Shown here in pieces: positions 50,617 through 59,885 of a DNA stretch of 64,000 bases; within the stretch, counting starts at the first letter, position 1; every line of letters begins with the position of its first letter. The translations under genes and the position numbers were made by a program. The stretch is from contig NZ_QOHH01000010.1 in assembly GCF_003319105.1 (NCBI RefSeq), positions 118,116-182,115 of the forward strand. Reading direction: 5' to 3'. The notes beneath the pieces were generated by a model, which had not been told where the DNA came from, did no database searches, and was given only the letters and a program-made list of their open reading frames with translations. Source of the stretch: Blastococcus sp. TF02-09 (GTDB lineage Bacteria > Actinomycetota > Actinomycetes > Mycobacteriales > Geodermatophilaceae).

Positions 50617-52139
50617 CGCTGGTCTACGCCATCGGCGGCATCGCCGTCCTGGTCCTCCTGCTGGTCCTGCTCGTGCTGTCGCGGATCAAGGTCGCCGGCC
50701 CGAACCAGGCCTTCCTGGTCACCGGACGACAGGGGCGCCAGATCACGAGCGAGTCCGGCGTCGTCTCCCGCGACTCGTCGGGCCAGAAGGTGGTCATGGG
50801 CGCGAGCGTGTTCGTGCTGCCCGTCGTCCAGAAGCTGCACACGATGGACCTGTCCAGCCGCCGCATCCCGGTCGGCATCCGGGGCGCGGTGAGCAAGCAG
50901 GGTGTGAAGTGCGACCTCGAGGGCGTCGCCATCGTCAAGGTCGGCGGCACGGAGGACTCCATCCGCGCCGCGGCCCAGCGGTTCCTCAACCAGCAGGAGG
51001 GCATCGACACCTTCACCTCGGAGGTGCTGGCCGGTGCGCTGCGCTCGATCGTCGGGCGGCTGACGATCGAGGAGATCATCCGCGACCGCGCGGCCTTCGC
51101 CTCCGCGGTCGCCGAGGAGGCCGAGTCCTCGCTGACCGGTCAGGGCCTGGTGCTCGACACCTTCCAGCTGCAGGACATCCAGGCCGAGGGCTCCTACCTG
51201 GCCGACCTGGGGCGCCCCGAAGCCGCGCGGGTGCTCAAGGAGGCGTCGATCGCCGAGGCGCGGGCCCGCCAGGCCGCCCAACAGGAGCAGCTGCTGGCCG
51301 ACGAGGCGATCGCGGTCGCGCAGCGCCAGCTGGCCCTCCGGCAGGCCGAGATCACCGCCGAGACCGACGCCGCGAAGGCCCGGGCGGCCGCGGCGGGTCC
51401 GTTGGCGCAGGCCGCGCAGGACCAGGCGATCCTCACCGAGCAGGAGAAGGTGGCCGTGCGGACGGCGGCGCTGACCGAACGCCAGCTGGACACCCAGGTG
51501 CGCCGCCCGGCCGACGCGCAGCGCTACAAGGTCGAGCAGGAGGCCGAGGGGCGCAAGAACTCCGCGATCCTCACCGCCGAGGCCCAGCGCCAGGCGACCA
51601 TCGCCGCCGCCGAGGCCGCCGCTCGCCAGGCCGAGCTCTCCGGTGAGGGCGAGCGGGCCCGCCGTTCGGCGCTGGCCCAGGCCGAGGCGATCGAAGGCGC
51701 CAAGCGTGGTGAGGCCGAGAAGCTGCGCCGGCAGGCGATCGCCGACGCCGTCGAGCGGGAGGGCGCCGCCGAGGCGGCCGCCATCCTGGCCCGCGGGCAG
51801 GCCGAGGCGGAGTCGATGGACGCCCGCTCGGACGCCTTCGCCAAGTACGGCGAGGCGGCGATCCTCGAGATGCTGGTCAGGGTGCTGCCCGACGTCGTGG
51901 GGGCCGCGGCGGCCCCGCTGTCGAGCGTGGACACGATGACCGTCATCTCCGCCGACGGGCCCGGTGCGCTGGGCAAGTCGGTCGCCGCCAACGTCGCGCA
52001 GGGGCTGCAGCTGTCCGGCGACCTCACCGGCATCGACGTCGCCGCCCTGCTGCGCCGGCTGAGCACCGCCGCGGCCGGCACGGTGGACGGCGTCACGCGG
52101 GTCCCGATCTCCCCGGACGGCAACGGCGGCGTCGCCTGA
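50613..52139 (+). CDS. flotillin (SPFH-domain) protein
   Basis: Encodes 508 residues. An N-terminal membrane anchor (IGGIAVLVLLLVLLVLS), an SPFH domain (about 25-200, with FLVTGRQGRQITSESG and RRIPVGIRGAVSKQG) and a long Ala/Glu-rich coiled coil (about 210-430) with repeated AEAEAR-type motifs make it a flotillin. These proteins organise membrane microdomains. The C-terminus ends in a Gly/Asp-rich oligomerisation region. It is coupled to the NfeD-like gene. Confidence 0.93.
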   Translation: MTLVYAIGGIAVLVLLLVLLVLSRIKVAGPNQAFLVTGRQGRQITSESGVVSRDSSGQKVVMGASVFVLPVVQKLHTMDLSSRRIPVGIRGAVSKQGVKCDLEGVAIVKVGGTEDSIRAAAQRFLNQQEGIDTFTSEVLAGALRSIVGRLTIEEIIRDRAAFASAVAEEAESSLTGQGLVLDTFQLQDIQAEGSYLADLGRPEAARVLKEASIAEARARQAAQQEQLLADEAIAVAQRQLALRQAEITAETDAAKARAAAAGPLAQAAQDQAILTEQEKVAVRTAALTERQLDTQVRRPADAQRYKVEQEAEGRKNSAILTAEAQRQATIAAAEAAARQAELSGEGERARRSALAQAEAIEGAKRGEAEKLRRQAIADAVEREGAAEAAAILARGQAEAESMDARSDAFAKYGEAAILEMLVRVLPDVVGAAAAPLSSVDTMTVISADGPGALGKSVAANVAQGLQLSGDLTGIDVAALLRRLSTAAAGTVDGVTRVPISPDGNGGVA

Positions 52140-52142
52140 CCC

Positions 52143-52212
52143 ACTCTGCGGGCCGGTTCCCGACGTCGCCGGTGCGTTCGGACCCGCGACGTCGGGAACC
52201 CACCCGCAGAGT
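52143..52212. terminator. long bidirectional hairpin after flotillin
   Basis: Two-part perfect stem: ACTCTGCGGG (52143-52152) with CCCGCAGAGT (52203-52212), then TTCCCGACGTCGC (52157-52169) with 52186-52198, separated by CCGG/CCCA internal loops. It lies between convergent genes. The length suggests a REP-like repeat that doubles as a terminator. Confidence 0.75.
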
Positions 52213-52221
52213 CGGGACGAG

Positions 52222-53100
52222 CTAGCTCTCGATCGGAGCCCCGAACCTGGCCACGCAGTGCCAGAGCCGCTTCAGGTCCTGCGGATCCTCGCGCCCGGCC
52301 GCCGCGGCCCGGCCGGTGACCGACGCGTCCAGCAGCTCGCCGACCGCGATCCGCCGGCCGACCTCCACCGTCCGCGGACCCCGGAACGCCGCGTGCGCGG
52401 CCAGCGTCTCCACCCTCAGCCGCCGTCCCTCGTGCCACTCGACCGGGATGCCGAGCTCGTGGGCCTGGTCTTCGGTGGCTGTGCCGCGGAAGCAGGGGTC
52501 GAGCACCAGCGCCTCCACGTCTGCCGCCAGCTCGACCTGGCCGTGCACGTGCGCCTCGACGTAGTCGTCGAGCAGCCCGCCCTCGGTGGCCTCGATCTCG
52601 TCGGTGAGCGGGCGCGCGTCGAAGCGCTGCACGAGCGGGAACAGGCCGAATCGGTCGGCGGTCGCCAGCGCGGTCGGCTCGAACACCGAGTCGGGGAAGC
52701 AGAAGGTGCTGCGCTCGAGGACGGAGGCCGTCAGCCGCAGGTGTGCCGAACCGAACCGGGGAGCCGCGCCGATCCTGCGCCGGCGGTGGTTCAGCGCGCC
52801 GTACTTCGGCCGCTCAGCGGGCGGAGCGTCGTCGTAGGCGTGCCCGAAGATGCGCTGCTCCCAGCGCCACCGGTCACCCCCGGGGTGAGCGGTGAGCCCG
52901 CCGTTGCTGGTGCCCGTCTCGAACTGCGACCGGTAGACCCCGTCGCGGGCCAGCTGCTGCAGCACGGTGCCGCCGTACACCCGCCGGTCGGGGTGGAAGT
53001 TGAGGGTCACCCGCAGCGACCGGTCCAGCGCCTCGCCCACCGCTGACCGTGCCACGTGCGCAATCGCCCTCCGCGCCCACGGCGTCGCTCTGCTGTGCAC
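52222..53100 (-). CDS. DUF3626 family protein
   Basis: Encodes 292 residues from the GTG at 53100. SLRVTLNFHPDRRVYGGTVLQ, RSQFETGTSNGGLTAHPGG, RPKYGALNHRRRRIGAAPRFG and SAHLRLTASVLERSTFCFPDS follow the DUF3626 pattern, a family of unknown function with many conserved His, Asp and Arg residues that suggest an enzyme. The C-terminal half has EAHVHGQVELAADVEALVLDP. No catalytic mechanism is known. It is transcribed after the helicase gene in the minus direction, with 28 bases between. Confidence 0.78.
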   Translation of the reverse strand: MHSRATPWARRAIAHVARSAVGEALDRSLRVTLNFHPDRRVYGGTVLQQLARDGVYRSQFETGTSNGGLTAHPGGDRWRWEQRIFGHAYDDAPPAERPKYGALNHRRRRIGAAPRFGSAHLRLTASVLERSTFCFPDSVFEPTALATADRFGLFPLVQRFDARPLTDEIEATEGGLLDDYVEAHVHGQVELAADVEALVLDPCFRGTATEDQAHELGIPVEWHEGRRLRVETLAAHAAFRGPRTVEVGRRIAVGELLDASVTGRAAAAGREDPQDLKRLWHCVARFGAPIES

Positions 53101-53128
53101 GCCTGCATGCTGCCGTGCGCGTGCCGGA

Positions 53129-54877
53129 TCAGCCCTCGGTCAGGGCCGTGCCGGGCAGCCAGTCGGCGTCCAGCAGCTCGGCGATCTCCTGCAGGGCGGA
53201 GGTGTCCGCGCCGGCGGTGGAGCCCGTCACGGCCAGCCGCTCCACCATCACGCGGGCGACCTGCTCCTCCACCGTGTCCTCCGCGAAGGCCACCAGCCAC
53301 GGCGAGGTCCGGCCGTCGCGGTGGGTGCGGCCGGTGACCTGGCGCGCCTGGATGCCGGAGAACCGCGGCTGGTGGAACAGCCCCACCCGGGGCAGCTCCG
53401 AGGCGTGCGCGCCGTCGGGCAGCAGCTCCCCGGCGTGCAGGCTGATCGAGGCGGTCACGGTGAACACGCACACCTGCGCCTCCCCGCGCTGGAAGCGCAG
53501 CCGCTCGGCTTCGACGTCGAAGCGGTCGCGGCCGTAGATGCCGGCCACCTCGAGGCCGGCCCCGAGCAGCGCCTCGCGGATGGGGTCGGCCGCGGTCTCC
53601 ACGAACTCCACCGACACCGCGACCTGCCGCTCCGCCTCCACCTGCGCCTTCACCCAGTCGACGGTGGCCTGCACGCGGATCAGCCCGGCCTTCTGCCGGA
53701 ACCGCAGCAGCGCGGCGCGCCCCCGGGCGGTCTGCCGCCCCCGCCGGGCCAGCTGCATCTCCGCGCGGAACTCCGACCACTCCGCCTCGTAGGAGGCCCG
53801 CTCGGCCGGCGTCAGCGCCACCGGCGCACCGCTCACCGACACCGGGCCCCACGGCGCGGGCCGGTGCAGCGTCGCGGGCGGGTCGGCCTCGGTGAGCCAG
53901 CCCTGCAGCGTGGCGAGATCGGCCCGGCGCTCGTCGGCGTCCTCGGTCCACTGCCAGCCGTAGCGGCCACGTTCCACGTGGAACCCTCGCGCGGCCAGCC
54001 GGGCGGGCAGGTCCGCCCAGTCCTTGAGCGGGTCCCCGTGCTGGACGGCGAACTGCGGCGCGAGGTACGGCAGCTCGAGCGGGGTGTGCGCGGGCGTCGC
54101 GGTGCAGGCCAGCACGTACGGGGCGTCCTTGACCCGGCCGGCGCCGGAGACGACCTTCCAGTGCTTCCACCGCTGCGTGGTCGTGTGCCGCACCATGTGC
54201 GCCTCGTCGGCCACGACGACGTCGAAGCGCGCGCCGGTCGCCCGCTGCACCTCCGCCACCTTGCCCAGCCGGTCCCACGTGGTCACGCACCAGCGGAGCC
54301 CGCCGTCGCCGAAGCCGGCGATCGAGCGGGACCAGTGCGGGATGGTGATCGCGGCGGGCCGGTCGGCGACCACGAGCACCCGCCGCACGTCGCGCTGCTC
54401 GGCGACCGCCTTGACGGCCAGGATCGCCGTCCCGGTCTTGCCCACGCCCGGGTCGTCGCCGAGCAGGAACACCCGGCCACCCGCAGCGGCATGGGCGGCG
54501 ACGACGTCCGCGCCGTCGCACTGCTGGTCGCGCGGGGTGAGCGGCCGCGCCTCGGGAAGCGGTCGCGGCGAGGCGTTGAGCTCGTCCTCGACGAAGCGCT
54601 CGAAGCTGTAGGGCGGCGGGTCGTAGGGCACCAGCGACGCGGGCAGTTCGCCGCCCACCCACACGTGCGCCTGCAGCCCGGCGTGCCAGACCGCCCCCGG
54701 CGCAGGGGCCCGGAACGGCACCGCCAGCACCCAGACCCGCTCGCCGGGGCCGACCACCGGCAGCTCGGGAGCCGCCTTGCTCGGCTTGGCGGCCGCCCGC
54801 GTCCGCGACGCCGCGGCGCGGGTGCGGGTCGTCGTGCTGGTGGTGCTCCGGCTGCTGCGCCGGCGTCGTCCCGGCAT
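53129..54877 (-). CDS. SNF2/DEAD-box type helicase-like ATPase
   Basis: Encodes 582 residues from the ATG at 54877 with GGGAGG upstream. A Ser/Arg/Ala-rich basic N-terminus (RRRRSSRSTTSTTTRTRAAA) may bind nucleic acid. The helicase core has Walker A LLGDDPGVGKTGTA, motif II VVADEAHMVRH, motif III CTATPAHTP, and a C-terminal RecA half with the arginine-finger region GRTHRDGRTSPW. It is similar to SNF2-family remodellers, often near phage-defence or repair genes. The substrate is unknown. It lies directly upstream of DUF3626. Confidence 0.85.
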   Translation of the reverse strand: MPGRRRRSSRSTTSTTTRTRAAASRTRAAAKPSKAAPELPVVGPGERVWVLAVPFRAPAPGAVWHAGLQAHVWVGGELPASLVPYDPPPYSFERFVEDELNASPRPLPEARPLTPRDQQCDGADVVAAHAAAGGRVFLLGDDPGVGKTGTAILAVKAVAEQRDVRRVLVVADRPAAITIPHWSRSIAGFGDGGLRWCVTTWDRLGKVAEVQRATGARFDVVVADEAHMVRHTTTQRWKHWKVVSGAGRVKDAPYVLACTATPAHTPLELPYLAPQFAVQHGDPLKDWADLPARLAARGFHVERGRYGWQWTEDADERRADLATLQGWLTEADPPATLHRPAPWGPVSVSGAPVALTPAERASYEAEWSEFRAEMQLARRGRQTARGRAALLRFRQKAGLIRVQATVDWVKAQVEAERQVAVSVEFVETAADPIREALLGAGLEVAGIYGRDRFDVEAERLRFQRGEAQVCVFTVTASISLHAGELLPDGAHASELPRVGLFHQPRFSGIQARQVTGRTHRDGRTSPWLVAFAEDTVEEQVARVMVERLAVTGSTAGADTSALQEIAELLDADWLPGTALTEG

Positions 54878-55046
54878 GCCGGTACCTCCCCCTCGTCCCG
54901 AGGCACGGTAGGCGCCGCCACCGACGGATCCCGGTCGCCCGGGGGGCATGTCGCGCGACGGGAGAGCCGTGGCGGACGTGGTTCCCCGGGCGCCGCGGCG
55001 CCGCTACGGTCCACCGCGTCACGGCCGGGACGGCGAGGAGCGGTGC

Positions 55047-56134
55047 ATGCGGAGCAGCTGGCGCGCGGTGCTGGTGGCCCTCGCGGCGGTCGCGGCGGTG
55101 CTCGTCCCACCCGCGCCGCAGGCCCAGGCCGCCGACCGGGTCCTCACCTACTCGGTCACCTCGCAGGGGACGGTGCGCGGCGACCTGGGCCAGTTCGCCG
55201 CCGTCGCCGCCGCCACGTTCGCCGATCCCCGGGGCTGGAGCCTCGGTGGCGCGCTCGCCTTCTCCCGCGTCCCCTCGGGCGGCGACTTCACGCTGGTCCT
55301 CGCCGCGCCGTCCGTGATCGGCCGGTTGGCCGGCTGCGACGCCTTCTACAGCTGCCGCGTGGGCCGCAACGTCTACATCAACGACGACCGGTGGCGGACC
55401 GCGACCAGCACCTGGCCGCACGGGGTGCCGTACTACCAGCAGTACGTGATCACCCACGAGGTCGGCCAGTGGCTGGGCCTGGGCCACTCGACCTGTCCGG
55501 GCGCGGGCCGCCTCGCCCCCACCATGCAGCAGCAGTCGATCGACCTGCAGGGCTGCCGGTCGAACATGTGGCCGCTGATCGCCGAGCGGGAGCGGGTCGC
55601 CCGGAACATGGGCACCGGCGTCGCCTGGACCGCGATCGAGCGCCGGTACCGGGCCCTCGGCCAGGAGCGCGGCCCGCTGGGCGGGCCGATCACCTGGGAG
55701 ACGCCGACCCCCGGCAATCGCGGCGTGATGCAGCACTTCGACCGCGCCGACGGCGCCTCCATCTACTGGTCGCCCTCGACCGACGCGCACGAGGTGTACG
55801 GGCAGATCCGGGCCCACTGGGCCGGCTGGGCTGGGAACTGGGCCCGCTGGGCTTCCCGGTCACCGGCGAGCGGCCGACCCCGGACGGCGTCGGCCGCTAC
55901 AACCACTTCGCCGGGGCGTACGGCTCGTCGATCTACTGGTCGCCGCGGAGCGGTGCGCACGAGGTGTACGGCTCGATCCGGGCCCGCTGGGCGCAGCAGG
56001 GCTGGGAGCGCGGACCGCTGGGCTATCCGGTCAGCGGCGAGTACGCGGTGCCCGGTGGCCGGCAGTCCGACTTCCAGGGCGGCTCGATCCGCTGGACCGC
56101 GGCGACCGGGGCGACGCAGGTGCTGCCGCGCTGA
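55047..56134 (+). pseudogene. secreted DUF3152/LGFP-repeat protein, frameshifted
   Basis: Starts at the ATG 55047 after GGCGAGGAGC. A signal peptide (AVLVALAAVAAVLVPPAP to AQA) precedes a DUF3152-like metalloprotease domain with TSQGTVRGDLGQFAAVAAATF and ITHEVGQWLGLGHSTC, then LGFP cell-wall-binding repeats. The frame is lost at about 55824: one missing G (GCCGGCTGG where GCCGGGCTGG would fit) shifts the repeats into another frame, which reads LGWELGPLGFPVTGE and on to 56134. Without the shift the product would be 362 residues. The zinc motif HEVGQ has Gln where His is usual. A sequencing error is possible. Confidence 0.78.
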
Positions 56135-56183
56135 CGGCGCGCCCCGGGCGGACCGCGCGGCGCCGGCCTGGTGGGATGGTCGG

Positions 56184-57020
56184 GTGGACGACGACCTGCA
56201 GCTGCACGGCCGCACCCTCGGCGAGGCCGGGCCCCGCGTGGTCTTCCTGCACGGGCTGTTCGGCCAGGGCAAGAACTGGACGACGGTCGCCAAGGGGCTC
56301 GCCGACCGGCACCGGGTCACGCTGCTGGACCTGCCCAACCACGGGCACTCCCCCTGGACCGACCGCGTCGACTACCTCGACATGGCCGAGCTCGTCGCCG
56401 CCGAACTGGCCGGCTACGGCGAGCCGGTGACCCTCGTCGGGCACTCCATGGGCGGCAAGGTGGCGATGACCCTCGCGCTGCGCCGCCCCCAGCTGCTGCG
56501 GGCGCTCGTCGTCGTCGACATCGCGCCGGTCGAGTACCCGCTGCAGGGCGGGCGGACCGACGACGAGGACGAGGAGGTCTCCCCCTTCGGCGTCTTCATC
56601 GCGGCCATGAAGGCGATGGACCTCGACGCCCTGCGCACCCGCGAGGACGCCGACGCCGCCCTGCGCACCGCCGTCCCCAGCCGGATGGTGCGCAGCTTCC
56701 TGCTGCAGAGCCTGGTGCGCGGGGGCGCGGAGGACGGCGGCTGGCGCTGGCGGCTCAACCTGGACCTGCTCGAGCGGGACCTGGGCGAGCTGCGCGGATT
56801 CCCCGAGCCGCCCGCCGGGGCGACCTTCGACGGGCCGGTGCTGTGGATCGCCGGCGCGACGTCGCACTACGTCCTCCCGCAGGACCGGGAGCGGATGGAC
56901 GCGCTGTTCCCCGCCACCCGGCTGGTCCGCATCAAGCAGGCCGGCCACTGGGTGCACTCCGAGCAGCCCGAGGTCTTCCTGGAGACTCTGCGTCGGTTCT
57001 TGGAGCAGGTCGAAGACTGA
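56184..57020 (+). CDS. alpha/beta hydrolase
   Basis: Encodes 278 residues from the GTG at 56184. The oxyanion region VVFLHGLFGQGKNW, the nucleophile elbow VGHSMGGKVA (Ser near residue 91) and the terminal His in AGHWVHSEQ are all present. PNHGHSPWTD and an acidic loop DDEDEEVSPF mark the cap region. It is similar to esterase/lipase YbfF-type proteins; the substrate is unknown. A longer open frame upstream belongs to the frameshifted LGFP gene and is not part of this protein. Confidence 0.88.
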   Translation: MDDDLQLHGRTLGEAGPRVVFLHGLFGQGKNWTTVAKGLADRHRVTLLDLPNHGHSPWTDRVDYLDMAELVAAELAGYGEPVTLVGHSMGGKVAMTLALRRPQLLRALVVVDIAPVEYPLQGGRTDDEDEEVSPFGVFIAAMKAMDLDALRTREDADAALRTAVPSRMVRSFLLQSLVRGGAEDGGWRWRLNLDLLERDLGELRGFPEPPAGATFDGPVLWIAGATSHYVLPQDRERMDALFPATRLVRIKQAGHWVHSEQPEVFLETLRRFLEQVED

Positions 57021-57116
57021 AGTGGTCGACCCGCGTCCCTCTGTCACCGGACCGGGTTTCCACGGGGCGTGGTGGGCTGGTTACGGCGCGCGGAAGGACC
57101 TATCGTCTCCGGCGGC

Positions 57117-59885
57117 ATGACGCGTAACGGGGAGAACGGCCAACTCACTGCGGAGCAGCGTGCGCGCGTGCTCATCGACCGGCAGTTGAGCGCGGCCGGC
57201 TGGGCGGTCCAGGACAAGGGGCGAGCCAACCTCACGCTGCCCGGTGTCGCCGTCCGGGAGGTCGTCATGGCCAGCGGGCACGGGCGAGCCGACTATCTTC
57301 TGTACGTCGACCGACGCGCCGTCGGCGTCATCGAGGCCAAGCCCGAGGGCACGACGTTGTCCGGGGTCGAGTGGCAGTCGGCGCGGTACGCCAACGGCCT
57401 CGCGCCCGACGTGCGGCTCAAGGCGCTCACCCTCGACGACCGGCTGCCGTTCGTGTTCGAGGCGTCGGGCTCCGAGGTGCACGTCACCAACGGTTACGAC
57501 CCGGTGCCCCGTGCGCGGAGGATCTTCACGTTCCCGCGGCCCGAGACGCTGGCCCGGACGATGCGCGACGCCGAGACCGACCCGGCTGCGGCCACTTGGC
57601 GGGCGAAGGTCCGGTCCATGCCGGAGTTGCATAAGGAGGGATTGAGGCCGGCGCAGATCTCCGCGATCGAGGGCATCGAGCGGTCGCTGGCCCAACAGCG
57701 GTACAGCCGATCCCTGGTGCAGATGGCCACCGGTGCGGGCAAGACCTACACCGCCGTCACCACCTGCTACCGCCTGCTCAAGCACGGCGGCTTCCGGCGG
57801 ATCCTGTTCTTGGTCGACCGGAACAACCTGGGCACGCAGACGCTCGCGGAGTTCCAGAACTACGCGACGCCGGACGACGGTCGGCGGCTCACCGAGATCT
57901 ACAACGTCAACGCCCTGACCAGCGCCGGGATGCTGGATTCCTCGTCGGTCGTGATCTCGACGATCCAGCGGGTCTACGCCGCACTCCAGGGCCGGACGGT
58001 CGAGGACGTCGACGACCCCGGCATGGACAATTACGTCCCGGACGCGCCGGTCGACGTCTCCTACAACCCGCAGATGCCGCCGGAGTCGTTCGATCTGGTG
58101 ATCGTGGACGAGGCGCACCGGTCGATCTACGGCGTCTGGCGAGGGGTGCTCGACTACTTCGACGCGCACGTCGTCGGGCTGACGGCGACGCCGGTCAAGC
58201 AGACGTTCGGCTTCTTCCAGCAGAACCTGGTCTCGGAGTACACCTACGCGGAGTCCGTGGCGGACAACGTGAACGTCGACTTCGATGTCTACCGGATCAG
58301 GACGCAGATCTCCGGCGCGGGCTCGACCATCGAGGCCGGGACCGTGGTGCCCAAGGTTGACCGGCGGACGCGCGTTCAGCGGTACGAGAGCCTCGACGAG
58401 GACGTCGTCTACACGCCGGGGCAGCTCGACCGCGCGATCACGGCGAAGAGTCAGATCCGGCTGGTGCTGGACACGTTCCGGGACCGGCTGTTCACCGAGA
58501 TCTTCCCGGGTCGGTCGACGGTGCCGAAGACCCTGATCTTCTGCAAGGACGACAATCACGCAGAAGAGGTCGTGACGACGATTCGCGAGGTCTTCGGGGC
58601 GGGCAACGAGTTCGCCGCGAAGATCACTTACAACGCCAAGGACCCGAAGGCTGCGCTCAAGGCGTTTCGGACGTCGCCGACGATGCGGGTGGCGGTGACC
58701 GTCGACATGATCGCCACGGGCACGGACGTGCGGCCGCTGGAGTGCGTCTTCTTCATGCGGGACGTCCGGTCGGCGTCGTACTTCGAGCAGATGAAGGGCC
58801 GCGGCTCGCGGACCATCTCCCCGACCGACTTCCAGTTGGTGACGCCCGACGCGACCACCAAGGACCGATTCGTGCTGGTGGACGCCGTGGGGGTCACCGA
58901 GCACCCGCACGTCGACGCGACTCCACTGGAGCGCAAGAAGTCGATCTCGCTGGACCGGCTGCTCGACAAGGCCGGCATGTTCACGCTGGACGAGGACGAG
59001 ACGGCGTCGCTGGCCTCTCGGCTGGCCAAGCTGGAGCTGGATCTTTCGCCAGCAGAGCGGGCGGAGCTGGACGAGGTGGCCGGAGGTTCCCTGCGGGCAA
59101 TCGTCCAGGGCTTGGTGCGGGCCGTGGACGCGGACGAGCAGGCCAGGGCTATCGCCGCGAAGCCCGAGGACCCGGCGGCGGCCGTCCAGGAGCTCGTCGA
59201 CGCTGCTGTGACGCCGCTGGCCGCGCGGCCGGAGCTGCGGGAGCGGATCAAGGAGCTGCGCAAGCAGCACGACCAGGTGATCGACGAGGTCAGCGTTGAT
59301 GTGCTGCTGGACGCCAGCGGCGTCGTCGACACCGACAAGGCGCGGTCGGTCGTGACCTCGTGGCGGCAGTACCTGGAGGACAACCGCAGCGAAATCTCGG
59401 CGCTCGAGCTGCTGTACTCGCAGAGTCAGGCTCAGAGCGTCACGTTCGCTGAGCTGCGGGAGCTAGCGGAGCGGATCAAGCGGCCCCCGCACAACTGGAC
59501 ACCGGACCTCATCTGGCGGGCGTACGAGGCCCTCGAGGTCGGCAAGGTGCGGCACACGGACAGGCACACGGTGACCGACCTGGTCTCGCTCGTGCGCTTC
59601 ACCCTGGGGGCTGACGATCGGCTTGAGCCCTTCGCTGAGAAGGTGGGCGAGCGATACCGGGGATGGCTTGCGCAGCAGGAGCAGGCCGGCGCGTCGTTCA
59701 CCGAGCGGCAGCGCTGGTGGCTGGACCGCATGGCCGACGTGATCGCCGCGTCGGCAGGCATCACGGAGGACGACCTGGACAACGTGCCCTTCACCGAGCA
59801 CGGCGGCGTAGACGGCCTGCTCCGCGACCTCGGCGACAAGGCGGCGGTGTACCTGGCCGACCTCAACCGCGAGTTGACCGCGTGA
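57117..59885 (+). CDS. hsdR: type I restriction enzyme R subunit
   Basis: Encodes 922 residues from the ATG at 57117. The N-terminal PD-(D/E)XK nuclease has GRADYLLYVDRRAVGVIEAK (Asp and Glu-x-Lys). The motor has Walker A MATGAGKTYTA, DEAH box VIVDEAHRS, LTATPVKQ and a C-terminal RecA half with MIATGTDVRPLE and QMKGRGSR. A helical C-terminal region that docks on HsdM follows. The subunit cleaves DNA after ATP-driven translocation when HsdM2-HsdS binds an unmethylated site. It overlaps hsdS by four bases (GTGA). Confidence 0.94.
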   Translation: MTRNGENGQLTAEQRARVLIDRQLSAAGWAVQDKGRANLTLPGVAVREVVMASGHGRADYLLYVDRRAVGVIEAKPEGTTLSGVEWQSARYANGLAPDVRLKALTLDDRLPFVFEASGSEVHVTNGYDPVPRARRIFTFPRPETLARTMRDAETDPAAATWRAKVRSMPELHKEGLRPAQISAIEGIERSLAQQRYSRSLVQMATGAGKTYTAVTTCYRLLKHGGFRRILFLVDRNNLGTQTLAEFQNYATPDDGRRLTEIYNVNALTSAGMLDSSSVVISTIQRVYAALQGRTVEDVDDPGMDNYVPDAPVDVSYNPQMPPESFDLVIVDEAHRSIYGVWRGVLDYFDAHVVGLTATPVKQTFGFFQQNLVSEYTYAESVADNVNVDFDVYRIRTQISGAGSTIEAGTVVPKVDRRTRVQRYESLDEDVVYTPGQLDRAITAKSQIRLVLDTFRDRLFTEIFPGRSTVPKTLIFCKDDNHAEEVVTTIREVFGAGNEFAAKITYNAKDPKAALKAFRTSPTMRVAVTVDMIATGTDVRPLECVFFMRDVRSASYFEQMKGRGSRTISPTDFQLVTPDATTKDRFVLVDAVGVTEHPHVDATPLERKKSISLDRLLDKAGMFTLDEDETASLASRLAKLELDLSPAERAELDEVAGGSLRAIVQGLVRAVDADEQARAIAAKPEDPAAAVQELVDAAVTPLAARPELRERIKELRKQHDQVIDEVSVDVLLDASGVVDTDKARSVVTSWRQYLEDNRSEISALELLYSQSQAQSVTFAELRELAERIKRPPHNWTPDLIWRAYEALEVGKVRHTDRHTVTDLVSLVRFTLGADDRLEPFAEKVGERYRGWLAQQEQAGASFTERQRWWLDRMADVIAASAGITEDDLDNVPFTEHGGVDGLLRDLGDKAAVYLADLNRELTA

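Noticed and set aside
52967..56134. 1055-residue plus-strand open frame
   Set aside because: It is antisense to the helicase and DUF3626 genes. Only its last part matches real protein, the frameshifted LGFP repeats, which are reported under that pseudogene.
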